From the NCBI RefSeq assembly GCF_015476235.1, contig NZ_CP064338.1, positions 3,410,001-3,474,000 on the forward strand: a stretch of 64,000 bases of DNA. Reading direction: 5' to 3'. Numbering within the stretch: the first letter of the stretch is position 1; each line of letters opens with the position of its first letter. Positions 34,770 to 45,795 of the stretch are shown here, one piece after another. The notes below the pieces were generated by a model, which did not search any database, was not told the origin of the DNA, and worked only from the letters and a program-made list of their open reading frames with translations. The DNA comes from Caldimonas thermodepolymerans. GTDB lineage: Bacteria > Pseudomonadota > Gammaproteobacteria > Burkholderiales > Burkholderiaceae_C. A program made the translations under genes and the position numbers.

Positions 34770-35729
34770 ATGCAGGCGATTTTCCAGGTCACCTTCCCCT
34801 TCTTCGCGCTGGTCCTGTGCGGCTACCTCGCCGCGCAACGGCGCGTGCTGCCGAAAGCGGCCATCCCCGGGCTGAACGCCTACGTGCTGTTCTTCGCGCT
34901 GCCGTGCATGCTGTTTCGCTTCGGCGCCAACACGCCGATCGCCGAGCTGCTCAACCCGGTGTGGCTGGCGCTGTACGGCGGCTGCGCGGTGCTGGTCGTC
35001 GCACTGACCATCTGGCAGTCGCGCGCGCTGGGGCTGGGCCTGAAGGACGCGTCCTTCGGCGCGCTGGTGGCGGCCTTCCCGAACACCGGCTTCATGGGCG
35101 TGCCGCTGCTGGTGGCGCTGATGGGCGAGCGCGCGGCCGGCGCGGTGATCATGACGATGCTGGTCGACATGGTGCTCACCAGCTCGCTGTGCCTGGCGCT
35201 GGCGCAAAGCGAGGGCGCGGGCAACGGGCGCCAGGGCCTGCGGCAGGCCCTGCGCGGCGCGCTGGCCAACCCGCTGCCTTGGTCGATCGGGCTGGGTGCG
35301 CTGTTCTCCGAGATGCAGTGGACGCTGCCCGGCCCGCTGGACGAGATCGTGCGGATGCTCGCCTCCTCGGCCACGCCGGTGGCGCTGTTCACGATCGGTG
35401 CCGTGCTGTGGCGTTCCAACCAGGCCGGCAGCCGGCGCACGCCGCTCAGGCATTTCGCGCCGGTGGTGGCGATCAAGCTGCTGGTGCACCCGCTGCTGGT
35501 GTTCGGCATGGGCTGGCTGTTCATCCAGGCCGGCGCCCCGCTGGAACGCTTCGCGCTGGCCGTGCTGGTGCTGGCCGCTGCCCTGCCCTCGGCGAGCAAC
35601 GTCTCGCTGCTGGCGGAACGCTACGGCGCCGACAACGGGCGCGTCGCCCGCATCATCCTCTGGACCACCGCGCTGGCCTTCCTCAGCTTCTCGTTCGCGG
35701 TGCGCCTGTTCCACGCCCAGCCGGCCTGA
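34770..35729 (+). CDS. AEC family transporter (auxin efflux carrier fold)
   Basis: A 319-residue integral membrane protein with ten predicted helices in two five-helix repeats. Typical segments are FPFFALVLCGYLAAQRRVLP, LNAYVLFFALPCMLFRFGA, AAFPNTGFMGVPLLVALMGE and the crossover region LPSASNVSLLAERYGADNG. Family members export or import small organic acids such as malate or malonate; the substrate here is unknown. It is divergent from rep; a promoter-like GATACT lies just before the ATG. Confidence 0.88.
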   Translation: MQAIFQVTFPFFALVLCGYLAAQRRVLPKAAIPGLNAYVLFFALPCMLFRFGANTPIAELLNPVWLALYGGCAVLVVALTIWQSRALGLGLKDASFGALVAAFPNTGFMGVPLLVALMGERAAGAVIMTMLVDMVLTSSLCLALAQSEGAGNGRQGLRQALRGALANPLPWSIGLGALFSEMQWTLPGPLDEIVRMLASSATPVALFTIGAVLWRSNQAGSRRTPLRHFAPVVAIKLLVHPLLVFGMGWLFIQAGAPLERFALAVLVLAAALPSASNVSLLAERYGADNGRVARIILWTTALAFLSFSFAVRLFHAQPA

Positions 35730-35771
35730 GCCGGCGTTCGCGCCTGGCCCGCCGGCCGCGTCGGGCCACAC

Positions 35772-35795
35772 GATAAATCCTATCGACAGGATAAA
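35772..35795 (+). promoter_or_regulatory. Possible OxyR-type site upstream of katG
   Basis: An AT-rich island in G+C-rich DNA contains GATAAATCCTATC (GATA and TATC arms) followed by a further GATAAAT at 10-bp phasing, resembling the repeated ATAG/CTAT elements bound by OxyR. Candidate promoter hexamers TTTACG (35806) and TAACCT (35829) lie 17 bp apart just downstream. Peroxide control of katG is the family expectation; the site itself is a weak match. Confidence 0.4.
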
Positions 35796-35877
35796 TGTAA
35801 TTGCCTTTACGTAAACGACGGAAGCTCCTAACCTGCTGACACCGGCCGCCGTGGTCATTCGCAACAGGAGCAACGCC

Positions 35878-35928
35878 GTGATCGACACCCTGCTCGACAT
35901 CCTGGCGCATCTCGCTGCCACGCACTGA
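35878..35928 (+). CDS. Possible 16-residue leader peptide before katG
   Basis: MIDTLLDILAHLAATH begins with GTG and has a strong AGGAG 9 bases upstream. It is amphipathic, Leu-rich and ends 51 bp before katG on the presumed katG transcript. It could be a translated leader coupling to katG, or a small membrane-active peptide. It is too short to judge by composition, so the RBS and position are the only support. Confidence 0.4.
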   Translation: MIDTLLDILAHLAATH

Positions 35929-38205
<2,277 letters not shown>

Positions 38206-38295
38206 GTGCGGAGGGCGCACCGCATCGCGACCTTGGCACGTGCGGTGCGCCATCCTGCATTGACAAACCCGCCGAAGAGGCGAACACTGGAGCCC

Positions 38296-38412
38296 ATGAT
38301 GACCGTCCTGACCCTCAGCCTCCTGCTAGGCCTGCTAGCCACCTCCGTGCTGGCCGGCATGGGTCGCCTGCGGTCGTCCGCCCAACTTCGCCCCGTCCGG
38401 GTGCGTCGTTAA
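38296..38412 (+). CDS. Small single-pass membrane protein (38 aa)
   Basis: MMTVLTLSLLLGLLATSVLA is one hydrophobic helix, followed by a positively charged tail (GRLRSSAQLRPVRVRR), the pattern of a small inner-membrane protein with tail in the cytoplasm. TGGAG lies 6 bases before the first ATG. It sits 90 bp after katG and directly before a strong terminator, so it is probably the last gene of the katG transcript. No function can be given. Confidence 0.5.
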   Translation: MMTVLTLSLLLGLLATSVLAGMGRLRSSAQLRPVRVRR

Positions 38413-38437
38413 CCGAACCGAAGCGAATTCCCCCTGA

Positions 38438-38466
38438 AACGGCCAGCGCCTCCCCGCTGGCCGTTT
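38438..38466. terminator. Strong rho-independent terminator between katG and leuA units
   Basis: An 11-bp perfect stem (AACGGCCAGCG with CGCTGGCCGTT) and a 6-base loop, with A-rich sequence before and TTTT at the end. It should work mainly on the plus strand, closing the katG unit. Confidence 0.88.
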
Positions 38467-38505
38467 TGCTTTGCGGCCCCGGTTCTTCTCCCGACCTCCG
38501 ACACC

Positions 38506-38625
38506 ATGACTGCGACGGACGTGTGCTTGCTGCGACTACCGATCCATGGCCCGGCCCTGAACCCGTGGCCGCCGGGCCATGCCTGCGAGGCCGCCGCCGC
38601 GCCTGCATCGCGCGTGCGTTCCTGA
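38506..38625 (+). promoter_or_regulatory. Candidate leuA leader: short ORF and stem-loop
   Basis: A 39-codon frame starts at 38506 and reads MTATDVCLLRLPIHG near its start; the run TTG-CTG-CGA-CTA has three Leu codons, two of them (TTG, CTA) rare in this genome. Just downstream, CATGGCCCGG at 38545-38554 and CCGGGCCATG at 38572-38581 form a perfect 10-bp stem with a 17-base loop. The arrangement recalls leucine attenuators, but there is no T-run after the stem and no clear RBS, so this is tentative. Confidence 0.35.
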
Positions 38626-38662
38626 ACCGCATCGACACCGACAGAACCAGCAACACACGACC

Positions 38663-40369
38663 ATGTTGAAAGATCCCAGCCGCAAGTACCGCGCCTTCCC
38701 TCCCGTCGGCCTGAAGGACCGCACCTGGCCCGACCGCGTCATCACCCGCCCGCCGGTCTGGATGAGCACCGACCTGCGCGACGGCAACCAGGCGCTGTTC
38801 GAGCCGATGAACGTGGCCACCAAGATGCGCCTGTTCGAGACCATCGTGCGCGTGGGCGTCAAGGAGATCGAGGTCGGCTTCCCCTCGGCCTCGCAGATCG
38901 ACTACGACTTCGTGCGCAAGCTGATCGAGGAAGACCGCATCCCCGAGGACGTCACGATCGAGGTGCTGACCCAGGCACGCGAGGACCTGATCGCGCGCAC
39001 CTTCGAGTCGCTGCGCGGCGCGCGGCGCGCGATCGTGCACATGTACAACGCCACCGCGCCGGCCTTTCGCCGCATCGTCTTCAACATGACGCCCGACCAG
39101 GTGCGCGAGCTCGCGGTGCGCAACGCCCGCCTGATCAAGGAACATGCGGCGCGCCAGCCCGAGACCGAGTGGGTGTTCCAGTACAGCCCCGAGGTGTTCA
39201 GCGGCACCGAGCTGCCGGTGGCCAAGGACGTGGTCGACGCGGTGATGGACGTGTGGCAGCCCACGCCCGAGCGCAAGGCCATCGTGAACCTGCCGGCCAC
39301 GGTGGAGATGAGCACGCCCAACATCTACGCCGACCAGGTCGAGTGGATGCACCGCCACCTCAAGCGCCGCGACAGCATCGTGCTGAGCGTGCACCCGCAC
39401 AACGACCGCGGCACGGCCGTGGCGGCTGCGGAACTCGCGGTGATGGCCGGCGCCGACCGCGTCGAGGGCTGCCTGTTCGGCAACGGCGAGCGCACCGGCA
39501 ACGTGGACCTGGTGACGCTGGCGCTCAACCTCTACAGCCAGGGCGTGCACCCGGGGCTGGACTTCTCCGACATCAACGCGGTCGCGCGCACCGTCGAGGA
39601 ATGCACCCAGCTGCCCATCCACCCGCGCCATCCGTACGTCGGCGACCTGGTGTTCACCGCCTTCTCGGGCTCGCACCAGGACGCGATCAGGAAGGGCATG
39701 GCGGCGCAGCGGGCGGATGCGTACTGGGAAGTGCCCTACCTGCCGATCGACCCGGCGGACGTGGGCCGCACCTACGACTCCATCGTGCGGGTCAACAGCC
39801 AGTCCGGCAAGGGCGGCATCGCCTTCCTGCTCGAGACCGGCTACGGGCTGGTGATGCCGCGCCGCCTGCAGGTGGAATTCAGCGCCGCGGTCCAGCGGGT
39901 GGCCGATGCCACCGGCACCGAGCTGAGCGCGCAGGCGCTGTGGGAGCTGTTCAGCGAGGAATACCTCGTGCCGCGCGAGCCGCTGCGCTACGTCGCGCAC
40001 GACAGCCGCGAGCGCGACGGGCATGTGGACGTGCAGCTGACCGTGGAGCTGCGCGGCCAGCGCATGCAGCTGCATGGCCGCGGCAACGGCCCGCTGGATG
40101 CGGCGGCGCAGGCGCTGGGCCTGCCGGTGCGCATCGACAGCTACGAGGAGCGCGGGCTGCAGGGCGGCTCCGACGCGAGCGCGGTGGCCTTCGTCGAACT
40201 GGCCTGGCCGGGCGAGGCTGGCAGCGCCTACGGCGTCGGCGTGCACACCAGCATCCTGAGCGCGTCGATCCTCGCGCTCGTCAGCGGCCTCAACCGTTGG
40301 CATGCCCGTGCGCCGCAGGTCGTCGACGCCGCCTTCGCGGCCTGGACGCAGCGGCCCGCGGCCGCCTGA
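38663..40369 (+). CDS. leuA: 2-isopropylmalate synthase
   Basis: A 568-residue enzyme of the long (type 2, actinobacterial-like) LeuA group, condensing acetyl-CoA with 2-oxoisovalerate in the first committed step of leucine synthesis. [16 protein letters not shown] holds the catalytic Arg39-Asp40, [17 protein letters not shown] the CoA region, [17 protein letters not shown] the metal-binding His pair, and [16 protein letters not shown] the flexible loop. The C-terminal regulatory domain with [13 protein letters not shown] should bind leucine for feedback inhibition. The 5' region carries a candidate leader. An ISL3-like gene follows after 11 bp. Confidence 0.95.
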   Translation: MLKDPSRKYRAFPPVGLKDRTWPDRVITRPPVWMSTDLRDGNQALFEPMNVATKMRLFETIVRVGVKEIEVGFPSASQIDYDFVRKLIEEDRIPEDVTIEVLTQAREDLIARTFESLRGARRAIVHMYNATAPAFRRIVFNMTPDQVRELAVRNARLIKEHAARQPETEWVFQYSPEVFSGTELPVAKDVVDAVMDVWQPTPERKAIVNLPATVEMSTPNIYADQVEWMHRHLKRRDSIVLSVHPHNDRGTAVAAAELAVMAGADRVEGCLFGNGERTGNVDLVTLALNLYSQGVHPGLDFSDINAVARTVEECTQLPIHPRHPYVGDLVFTAFSGSHQDAIRKGMAAQRADAYWEVPYLPIDPADVGRTYDSIVRVNSQSGKGGIAFLLETGYGLVMPRRLQVEFSAAVQRVADATGTELSAQALWELFSEEYLVPREPLRYVAHDSRERDGHVDVQLTVELRGQRMQLHGRGNGPLDAAAQALGLPVRIDSYEERGLQGGSDASAVAFVELAWPGEAGSAYGVGVHTSILSASILALVSGLNRWHARAPQVVDAAFAAWTQRPAAA

Positions 40370-40380
40370 GGGCGATGGCG

Positions 40381-40815
40381 ATGAACGCCTCGACGACGCC
40401 CGCGCCCGGCGCGCTGCCGATCATCGTCGAGACGGTGCACGAGCGCGGCCGGTCGCTGCGCATCGCCGGGCGCGCCGAGGACTGCGCGCCGTCCTGCGGA
40501 CACTGCGGCCCCGGCACGCGCATGGTGCGCCACGGCCTGTTCACGCGCCAGGTGCGCGACCTGCCGCAGGACGGCCGCCCGACCTGGCTGGCGGTGCGCG
40601 TCACGCGCTGGCGCTGCGCGCGCTGCGGGCACACGGCGATGCCCGCCCTGACCGGCATCCCGGGCCGCCGCCGCATGACGCAGCGGCTGATGGCCTGGCT
40701 GGTCGACGCCGCTGCAACGCGTTGCGCCGCACAGCTGGCGCGCGAGACCGGGTTGGACGAGAAGACGGTGCGCGAGGTGCTGGGCACGGCCCGGCGCCCC
40801 GCCGCGGGCGCCTGA
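40381..40815 (+). CDS. Stand-alone ISL3-type zinc-ribbon/HTH protein
   Basis: A 144-residue protein equal to the N-terminal DNA-binding part of ISL3-family transposases. A zinc ribbon has CGHCGPGT and RWRCARCGH, joined by the conserved RQVRDLPQDGRPTWLAVRV. An HTH follows (TRCAAQLARETGLDEKTVRE). The DDE catalytic domain is absent, and no terminal repeats are seen nearby. GAGGG 8 bases before the ATG at 40381 supports that start; ATG 40375 is an alternative. It begins 11 bp after leuA, so it is likely co-transcribed. It may be a domesticated regulator or an IS remnant. Confidence 0.75.
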   Translation: MNASTTPAPGALPIIVETVHERGRSLRIAGRAEDCAPSCGHCGPGTRMVRHGLFTRQVRDLPQDGRPTWLAVRVTRWRCARCGHTAMPALTGIPGRRRMTQRLMAWLVDAAATRCAAQLARETGLDEKTVREVLGTARRPAAGA

Positions 40816-40846
40816 ACGGCGACGATCCTCGCGCGGGGGCCGGCGC

Positions 40847-42109
40847 TCAGCCCTTGAGCTTGTGGCCGCAGCCGCCGCAGAACACGTCGTCCGCCGCCAC
40901 CGGTGCGTGGCACACCGGGCAGGCCGGTGCGGCCAGCGGGGTGTCGGTGGGCGCCGTCCCGGCCGGCGCCGCGGTGTCGGCCGCGGCCGGCGGCGCGCTG
41001 ACGATGACCGTGCGGTCCTGCGCAGCCGGCTCGGCCGGTGCGGCCGCCGGCGCCTGCGCCTCGGACGCCCCCGTGCCGGCCGCCGCCGACGACGAGGCGT
41101 CGCCGGCCTGGCGGGCCTGCTCGGCACGCTGCCGCGCGGCTTCCTGCAGCTCCTGGGCACGGCGGCGCGCTTCCTCGGCCGCCTGCTGCGCCTTCTCGCG
41201 GGTGCGCGCCAGTGCCGACTCGAACGCAGCCTCGGCCGCCTCGACGTTCAGCCCGTCGGTGAGCTTCAGGTAGGTCAGGCACAGGCCGTACAGCATCAGC
41301 GCCCCGAACACCACGCCGACCACGGCCCAGACGATGCCGCTGCCGATGAACATGCCGTACACCCGCCCGCCGGACATCAGCTGGCCGTAGTCGCCCATCA
41401 TGTCCCTCATCCCCATGCCCATCGGCACCTCGCCCAGGATGCCCGTGGCCATCCCCACGGTGGTGAAGAAGGCCATGCCGATGAAGCCGCCCAGCAGCGT
41501 CACGACCAGGCCGACGACGAGGCACAGCAGCAGCAGTTGCAGGAAGGCCTCGAGCGGGCGCTGCGAGATCACCGCCCACAGCTGCGCCAGGGCGCGCTTG
41601 AGCGTGTGCCCTTCGAACAGCGCCGGCGCCGACAGGCACCACGTCACGTAGATGCCCAGGAAGACGATCACGCCGCTGAAGGTGAGCACGGGCATCACGA
41701 CGATCAGCAGCAGGCCGCCCAGGCCGGGGATGCGGCACAGGTAGAGCAGCAAGCCGGCGACGAGGGCCCAGGCCAGCCCCACCGCGCCCAGGATCAGCAG
41801 CAGCCCCAGCATGCGCAGCACCACCAGCGGGCTGGCCTGGAAGGCCGGCAGCGTGGCCGACACCGGCCGGCCCTGCGCCTGGTCCATGAACTGGCGCCCG
41901 GCGGTCACGGCGCCGAGCAGCAGCACCACGTAGCCGGCCAGCATGAACAGCGCGGCCAGCACCGGCACGCCGGACGCGACGCCGATGCCCGACAGCACCG
42001 CCGCGCCGACGCAGGAGCACAGCAGCGTCAGCAGCGCGGCACGGTTGCGCAAGGCGTCGCCGATGTGCATCAGGCTGTGCGCCGCGTTCGAGGGGAATTG
42101 GAATGACAT
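40847..42109 (-). CDS. Multi-pass membrane protein with C-terminal zinc ribbon
   Basis: A 420-residue protein. About six to eight transmembrane segments occupy residues 25-285 (ALFMLAGYVVLLLGAVTAGR, GGLLLIVVMPVLTFSGVIVF, FLQLLLLCLVVGLVVTLLGG). A charged coiled-coil (residues about 300-345, Glu/Arg/Ala-rich) and a long Ala/Pro linker follow. The end is a zinc ribbon with two CxxC pairs, CPVCHAPVAADDVFCGGCGH. The layout resembles BPSS1780-like or zinc-ribbon membrane proteins of Betaproteobacteria, function unknown. It is convergent with the ISL3-like gene. Confidence 0.8.
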   Translation of the reverse strand: MSFQFPSNAAHSLMHIGDALRNRAALLTLLCSCVGAAVLSGIGVASGVPVLAALFMLAGYVVLLLGAVTAGRQFMDQAQGRPVSATLPAFQASPLVVLRMLGLLLILGAVGLAWALVAGLLLYLCRIPGLGGLLLIVVMPVLTFSGVIVFLGIYVTWCLSAPALFEGHTLKRALAQLWAVISQRPLEAFLQLLLLCLVVGLVVTLLGGFIGMAFFTTVGMATGILGEVPMGMGMRDMMGDYGQLMSGGRVYGMFIGSGIVWAVVGVVFGALMLYGLCLTYLKLTDGLNVEAAEAAFESALARTREKAQQAAEEARRRAQELQEAARQRAEQARQAGDASSSAAAGTGASEAQAPAAAPAEPAAQDRTVIVSAPPAAADTAAPAGTAPTDTPLAAPACPVCHAPVAADDVFCGGCGHKLKG

Positions 42110-42190
42110 GGAGGACTCCCGTGATCCGACGCGGGCAACGATACCGTGTCGGGCCTGCCGGTCAAGTCGGCCCGGCCGGCGGCCGCCGCC

Positions 42191-44221
42191 TCAGATCGCC
42201 AGCGGATCGACGTCGATCGCCCAGCGCAGCAGGCCCTTGTGCGCGCCGCGCAGCCCATGCAGCTCGGGCAGCCAGGCCGACAGCAGGCGCTGCAAGGCCG
42301 GGCGCGACGCCGCCTCGAGCAGCATCTGCGCGCGCTCGACGTTGGCCACGCGCGCGATGCTCATCGGCACCGGCGGATACAGCGTGACCCCGGCCGCGGC
42401 CGCGCCGAGCTCGTCGGCCACCCGGGCCGCGTCCTGCAGCCAGGCCTGCGCCGCCTCCTGGGTGCGCGCCTCGGCGCGCAGCAGCGCCAGGTGCGCATGC
42501 GGCGGCAGGCCCGCCATCTCGCGCTCGCCCAGGGTCTCGGCGGCGAAGGCCTCGTAGTCGTGCGCGCGCAGCGCCGCATACAGCGGGTGGGTCGGGTGCC
42601 AGGTCTGGATCAGCATCTCGCTGCGCCCGGCCTGGGCCGCGTCGCGCCCGGCACGGCCCGCGGCCTGCATCAGCAGCGCGAACAGGCGCTCGCCGGCACG
42701 GAAGTCGCTGCTGAACAGCGCGGCGTCCGGGTTGACCGCGGCGACCAGCGTGACGCGCCGGAAGTCGTGCCCCTTGGCCACCATCTGCGTGCCGACCAGC
42801 ACGTCGACCTCGCCGGCATGCACGCTGGCGAGCTGGCTCTCCAGCGTGCCCTTGAGCCGCGTGGTGTCGGCGTCGATGCGCGCCACCCGCGCACCGGGCA
42901 GGCTGACCGCGAGCTGCTCCTCCAGCCGCTCGGTGCCGCGGCCCAGCGGCTGGATGTCCGGGTTGCCGCATTCCGGGCAGGCGCGCGGCACGCGCTCGGT
43001 GTAGCCGCAGTGGTGGCAGCGCAGCGTGCGGTCGCTGCGGTGGAACACCCGCCAGGCGCTGCAGTGCGGGCAGCCGCTCTTCCAGGCGCATTCCAGGCAC
43101 TGCAGCACCGGCGCATAGCCGCGCCGGTTGAGCAGCACCAGGCTCTGCTCGCCGCGCGCCAGGCGCTGCTGCAGTGCCTCCATCAGCGGCGGCGACAGCG
43201 CATGGCTGAACGCGGCCTCCTTGGGCACGTGGTTCATGTCGACCAGCCGCACGCGCGGCAGCGCGCCGCCGCCGATGCGCGTGGGCATCGACAGCTTCAG
43301 GTAGCGCCCGCGCTGGGCCTGGTACCAGCTCTCCAGCGAGGGCGTGGCCGAGCCGAGCAGCACCGTGGCACCTTCGAGCTTGCCGCGGTAGACGGCCAGG
43401 TCACGCGCCGAGTAGCGCGCGCCTTCCTGGCTCTTGTAGGACGGGTCGTGCTCCTCGTCGACCACCACCAGCCCCAGCCGCGGCAGCGAGGCGAACACCG
43501 CCATGCGGGTGCCCAGCACGATGTCGGCGCGCCCCAGGTGCGCGGCCAGCCAGTGGCGCAGTCGCTGCGCCGGCGTCAGGCCGCTGTGCAGCGAGACGAT
43601 CAGGCGGTCCGGGAAGCGCTCGGCAAAGCGCGCCTCCAGCTGCGGCGTCAGGTTGATCTCGGGCACCAGCACCAGCGCCTGGCGCCCGGCCTGCAGCGCC
43701 TGCGCGACCGCGCGCAGGTAGACCTCGGTCTTGCCGCTGCCGGTGCTGCCATGCAGCAGCGCGGTCGGCGCCCCGCCCTGCGCCAGCGCCTCCAGCGCGC
43801 GCACCTGCTCCTCGGTGAGTTCAGGCAGCTGCGGCGCCGGCCCGCCGGCCGGGGCCAGCTTGGCCAGCTTCTTCAGGCGCTGCGCCAGCTGCGCGTCGTC
43901 GAGCTTGCGCAGCTCGGCCGGCAGCGCGGCGTGCGCCACCTCGCCGACGCTGCGCTGGTAGTAGCCGGCGGCGAACTCGACCAGGCGGCACCAGGACGCC
44001 GGCAGCGGCGGCAGCGAGCGCAGCACGCCGGCCACGGGCTTGAGCTCGACGCCGGGCTCCTCCTCCGCGCCGGCCGGCCAGACGATGCCGCACACCGTGC
44101 GCCGGCCCAGCGGCACCTGCACCAGCGCGCCGGCCGGCAGCGCCTCGTCGGCCGCGTAGCTCAGCGGCCCGCGCACCGTGCTGTGCTGGGGGGTGTCGAC
44201 GACGACGGCAACGGTCGGCAT
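42191..44221 (-). CDS. priA: Primosomal protein N' (replication restart helicase)
   Basis: A 676-residue SF2 helicase that reloads the replisome at stalled forks. The N-terminal 3'BD spans VAVVVDTPQHSTVRGPLSYA onward. Walker A is LLHGSTGSGKTEVYL, the DEEH box LVVVDEEHDPSYKSQEG, and motif III LLGSATPSLESW. The zinc-binding region has eight Cys (CLECAWKSGCPHCS, RCHHCGY, CPECGN). Motifs V/VI are VDVLVGTQMVAKGHDF and QAAGRAGR. It is somewhat shorter than the E. coli protein (732), as usual in this group. Confidence 0.95.
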   Translation of the reverse strand: MPTVAVVVDTPQHSTVRGPLSYAADEALPAGALVQVPLGRRTVCGIVWPAGAEEEPGVELKPVAGVLRSLPPLPASWCRLVEFAAGYYQRSVGEVAHAALPAELRKLDDAQLAQRLKKLAKLAPAGGPAPQLPELTEEQVRALEALAQGGAPTALLHGSTGSGKTEVYLRAVAQALQAGRQALVLVPEINLTPQLEARFAERFPDRLIVSLHSGLTPAQRLRHWLAAHLGRADIVLGTRMAVFASLPRLGLVVVDEEHDPSYKSQEGARYSARDLAVYRGKLEGATVLLGSATPSLESWYQAQRGRYLKLSMPTRIGGGALPRVRLVDMNHVPKEAAFSHALSPPLMEALQQRLARGEQSLVLLNRRGYAPVLQCLECAWKSGCPHCSAWRVFHRSDRTLRCHHCGYTERVPRACPECGNPDIQPLGRGTERLEEQLAVSLPGARVARIDADTTRLKGTLESQLASVHAGEVDVLVGTQMVAKGHDFRRVTLVAAVNPDAALFSSDFRAGERLFALLMQAAGRAGRDAAQAGRSEMLIQTWHPTHPLYAALRAHDYEAFAAETLGEREMAGLPPHAHLALLRAEARTQEAAQAWLQDAARVADELGAAAAGVTLYPPVPMSIARVANVERAQMLLEAASRPALQRLLSAWLPELHGLRGAHKGLLRWAIDVDPLAI

Positions 44222-44666
44222 GTCCGCTCAGCGGGGGGCCGTGGTGCACCGCAGCGTGGCGGCCCGGGAGGGAGGAGTTAGCACTGTCATTTCTCCCAGT
44301 CTCTCAACTTTGCGGCGTAAGCGGTTGATTCGGAAAGGCTTTTGGAGCTATCCACGGAACCTGTGGAAAACTTTGTGGGCAAGCTGCGCAAACGCGCGCT
44401 AAATGCTTGTGGCATCAACCTTTGGGTTGGATTGCCGCACCACGACGCAATCCGCGACCCTCAATAAAATCAACAACTTAGCGCACACACCTCGGCTCGT
44501 CATGTTGCTTTGCGTCAAGACGGGCGGTGTGAGCCTCCAACGCCGGTTTTGGGGATAAGTCAAGCGGAACAGCGCAGATTTTCGGGTTATCCCCGCTTGC
44601 GGAAGCGGTCTGGATACCCCCGCAACACCAGGTTGCGTGCCCGCCCTTGATAGGGCGAGCGGGTGC
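44222..44666. other. AT-richer hemE-priA gap with DnaA-box-like motifs
   Basis: No gene is visible in these 445 bp, which are clearly richer in A+T than their surroundings. Motifs close to the DnaA box TTATCCACA are TTTTCCACA (minus strand, 44362-44370, one mismatch), TTATCCCCA (minus, 44550-44558, one mismatch), and CTATCCACG (44348-44356) and TTATCCCCG (44587-44595), two mismatches each. The last pair forms an 8-bp inverted repeat 28 bp apart. An AT-rich stretch lies at 44461-44480. A short hairpin at 44641-44664 follows hemE. An origin-related or DnaA-regulated region, or a small RNA, are possibilities. Confidence 0.4.
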
Positions 44667-45755
44667 TCACCGGGCCCGGATCCGGCGCGAGTGCTCGTGC
44701 ACCGCGTCGACCAGCACCGCGACGTGCTCCGGCGGGGTGAACTGGTTGATCCCGTGCCCCAGGTTGAACACGTGGCCCGCGTGGCTGCCGTCGGGGTTGG
44801 CGGGCGCGCCGAAGCTGTCCAGCGTGCGCTCCACCTCGGCGCGGATCTGCTCCGGCGAGGCGAACAGCACCGCCGGGTCCAGGTTGCCCTGCAGCGCCAC
44901 CCGGTGGCCGACGCGCGCGCGCGCCTGGCCGAGGTTGACGGTCCAGTCCACCCCCACCGCGTCGGTGTCGATCGCGGCAATCGCCTCCAGCCACGGCCCG
45001 CCGCCCTTGGTGAACACGATGCGCGGGATGCGCTGGCCGGCATGTTCCTTCTTCAGCTGCTGCAGCACCCGCTGGGTGTAGGCCAGGCTGAAGGTCTGGA
45101 ACGCGCCATCGGCCAGCACGCCGCCCCAGGAGTCGAAGATCATCACCGCCTGGGCGCCGGCGTCGATCTGGGCGTTCAGGTAGGCCGCCACCGCGTCGGC
45201 GTTGACCTGGAGGATGCGGTGCATCAGGTCGGGCCGCTGGTACAACATGGTCTTGACCAGGCGGTAGTCGCTCGAGCTGCCGCCTTCGACCATGTAGCAG
45301 GCCAGCGTCCAGGGACTGCCCGAGAAGCCGATCAGCGGCACCCGGCCGCCGAGCGCGCGGCGGATGCTGGTCACCGCGTCGAACACGTACTGCAGCTTCG
45401 CCATGTCGGGCACGGCCAGCTGCGCCACCGCCTGCTCGTCGCGCACCGGGTGCGCGAAGCGCGGGCCTTCGCCGGCCGCGAAGCTCAGCCCCAGGCCCAT
45501 CGCGTCGGGCACCGTGAGGATGTCGCTGAACAGGATGGCCGCATCCAGCGCGTAGCGCTCCAGCGGCTGCAGCGTGACCTCGGTGGCGAAGTCCGGATTC
45601 GTCGCCAGCCCCATGAAGCTGCCCGCGCGGGCCCGGGTGGCGTTGTATTCGGGGAGGTAGCGGCCGGCCTGCCGCATCAGCCACACCGGCGTGTACTCGG
45701 TCGGCTGGCGCAGCAGCGCGCGCAGGAAAGTGTCGTTCTGGAGCGGGGCAAACAT
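44667..45755 (-). CDS. hemE: Uroporphyrinogen decarboxylase
   Basis: A 362-residue enzyme converting uroporphyrinogen III to coproporphyrinogen III in haem synthesis. Signature 1, [15 protein letters not shown], lies at residues 23-37 with the substrate-binding Arg residues. [16 protein letters not shown] holds the catalytic Asp, and signature 2 is [18 protein letters not shown]. The C-terminus has [15 protein letters not shown]. Start 45755 ([10 protein letters not shown]) matches relatives; an upstream in-frame start at 45854 would overlap the divergent creB-like gene. Confidence 0.96.
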   Translation of the reverse strand: MFAPLQNDTFLRALLRQPTEYTPVWLMRQAGRYLPEYNATRARAGSFMGLATNPDFATEVTLQPLERYALDAAILFSDILTVPDAMGLGLSFAAGEGPRFAHPVRDEQAVAQLAVPDMAKLQYVFDAVTSIRRALGGRVPLIGFSGSPWTLACYMVEGGSSSDYRLVKTMLYQRPDLMHRILQVNADAVAAYLNAQIDAGAQAVMIFDSWGGVLADGAFQTFSLAYTQRVLQQLKKEHAGQRIPRIVFTKGGGPWLEAIAAIDTDAVGVDWTVNLGQARARVGHRVALQGNLDPAVLFASPEQIRAEVERTLDSFGAPANPDGSHAGHVFNLGHGINQFTPPEHVAVLVDAVHEHSRRIRAR

Positions 45756-45795
45756 CAGCGGATTATCGCCGGGCGGCCGTATCATCCTGGCAGCC

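Noticed and set aside
40375-40846. A complete ISL3 insertion sequence
   Set aside because: No catalytic domain and no terminal inverted repeats or target duplication could be found around the zinc-ribbon gene.
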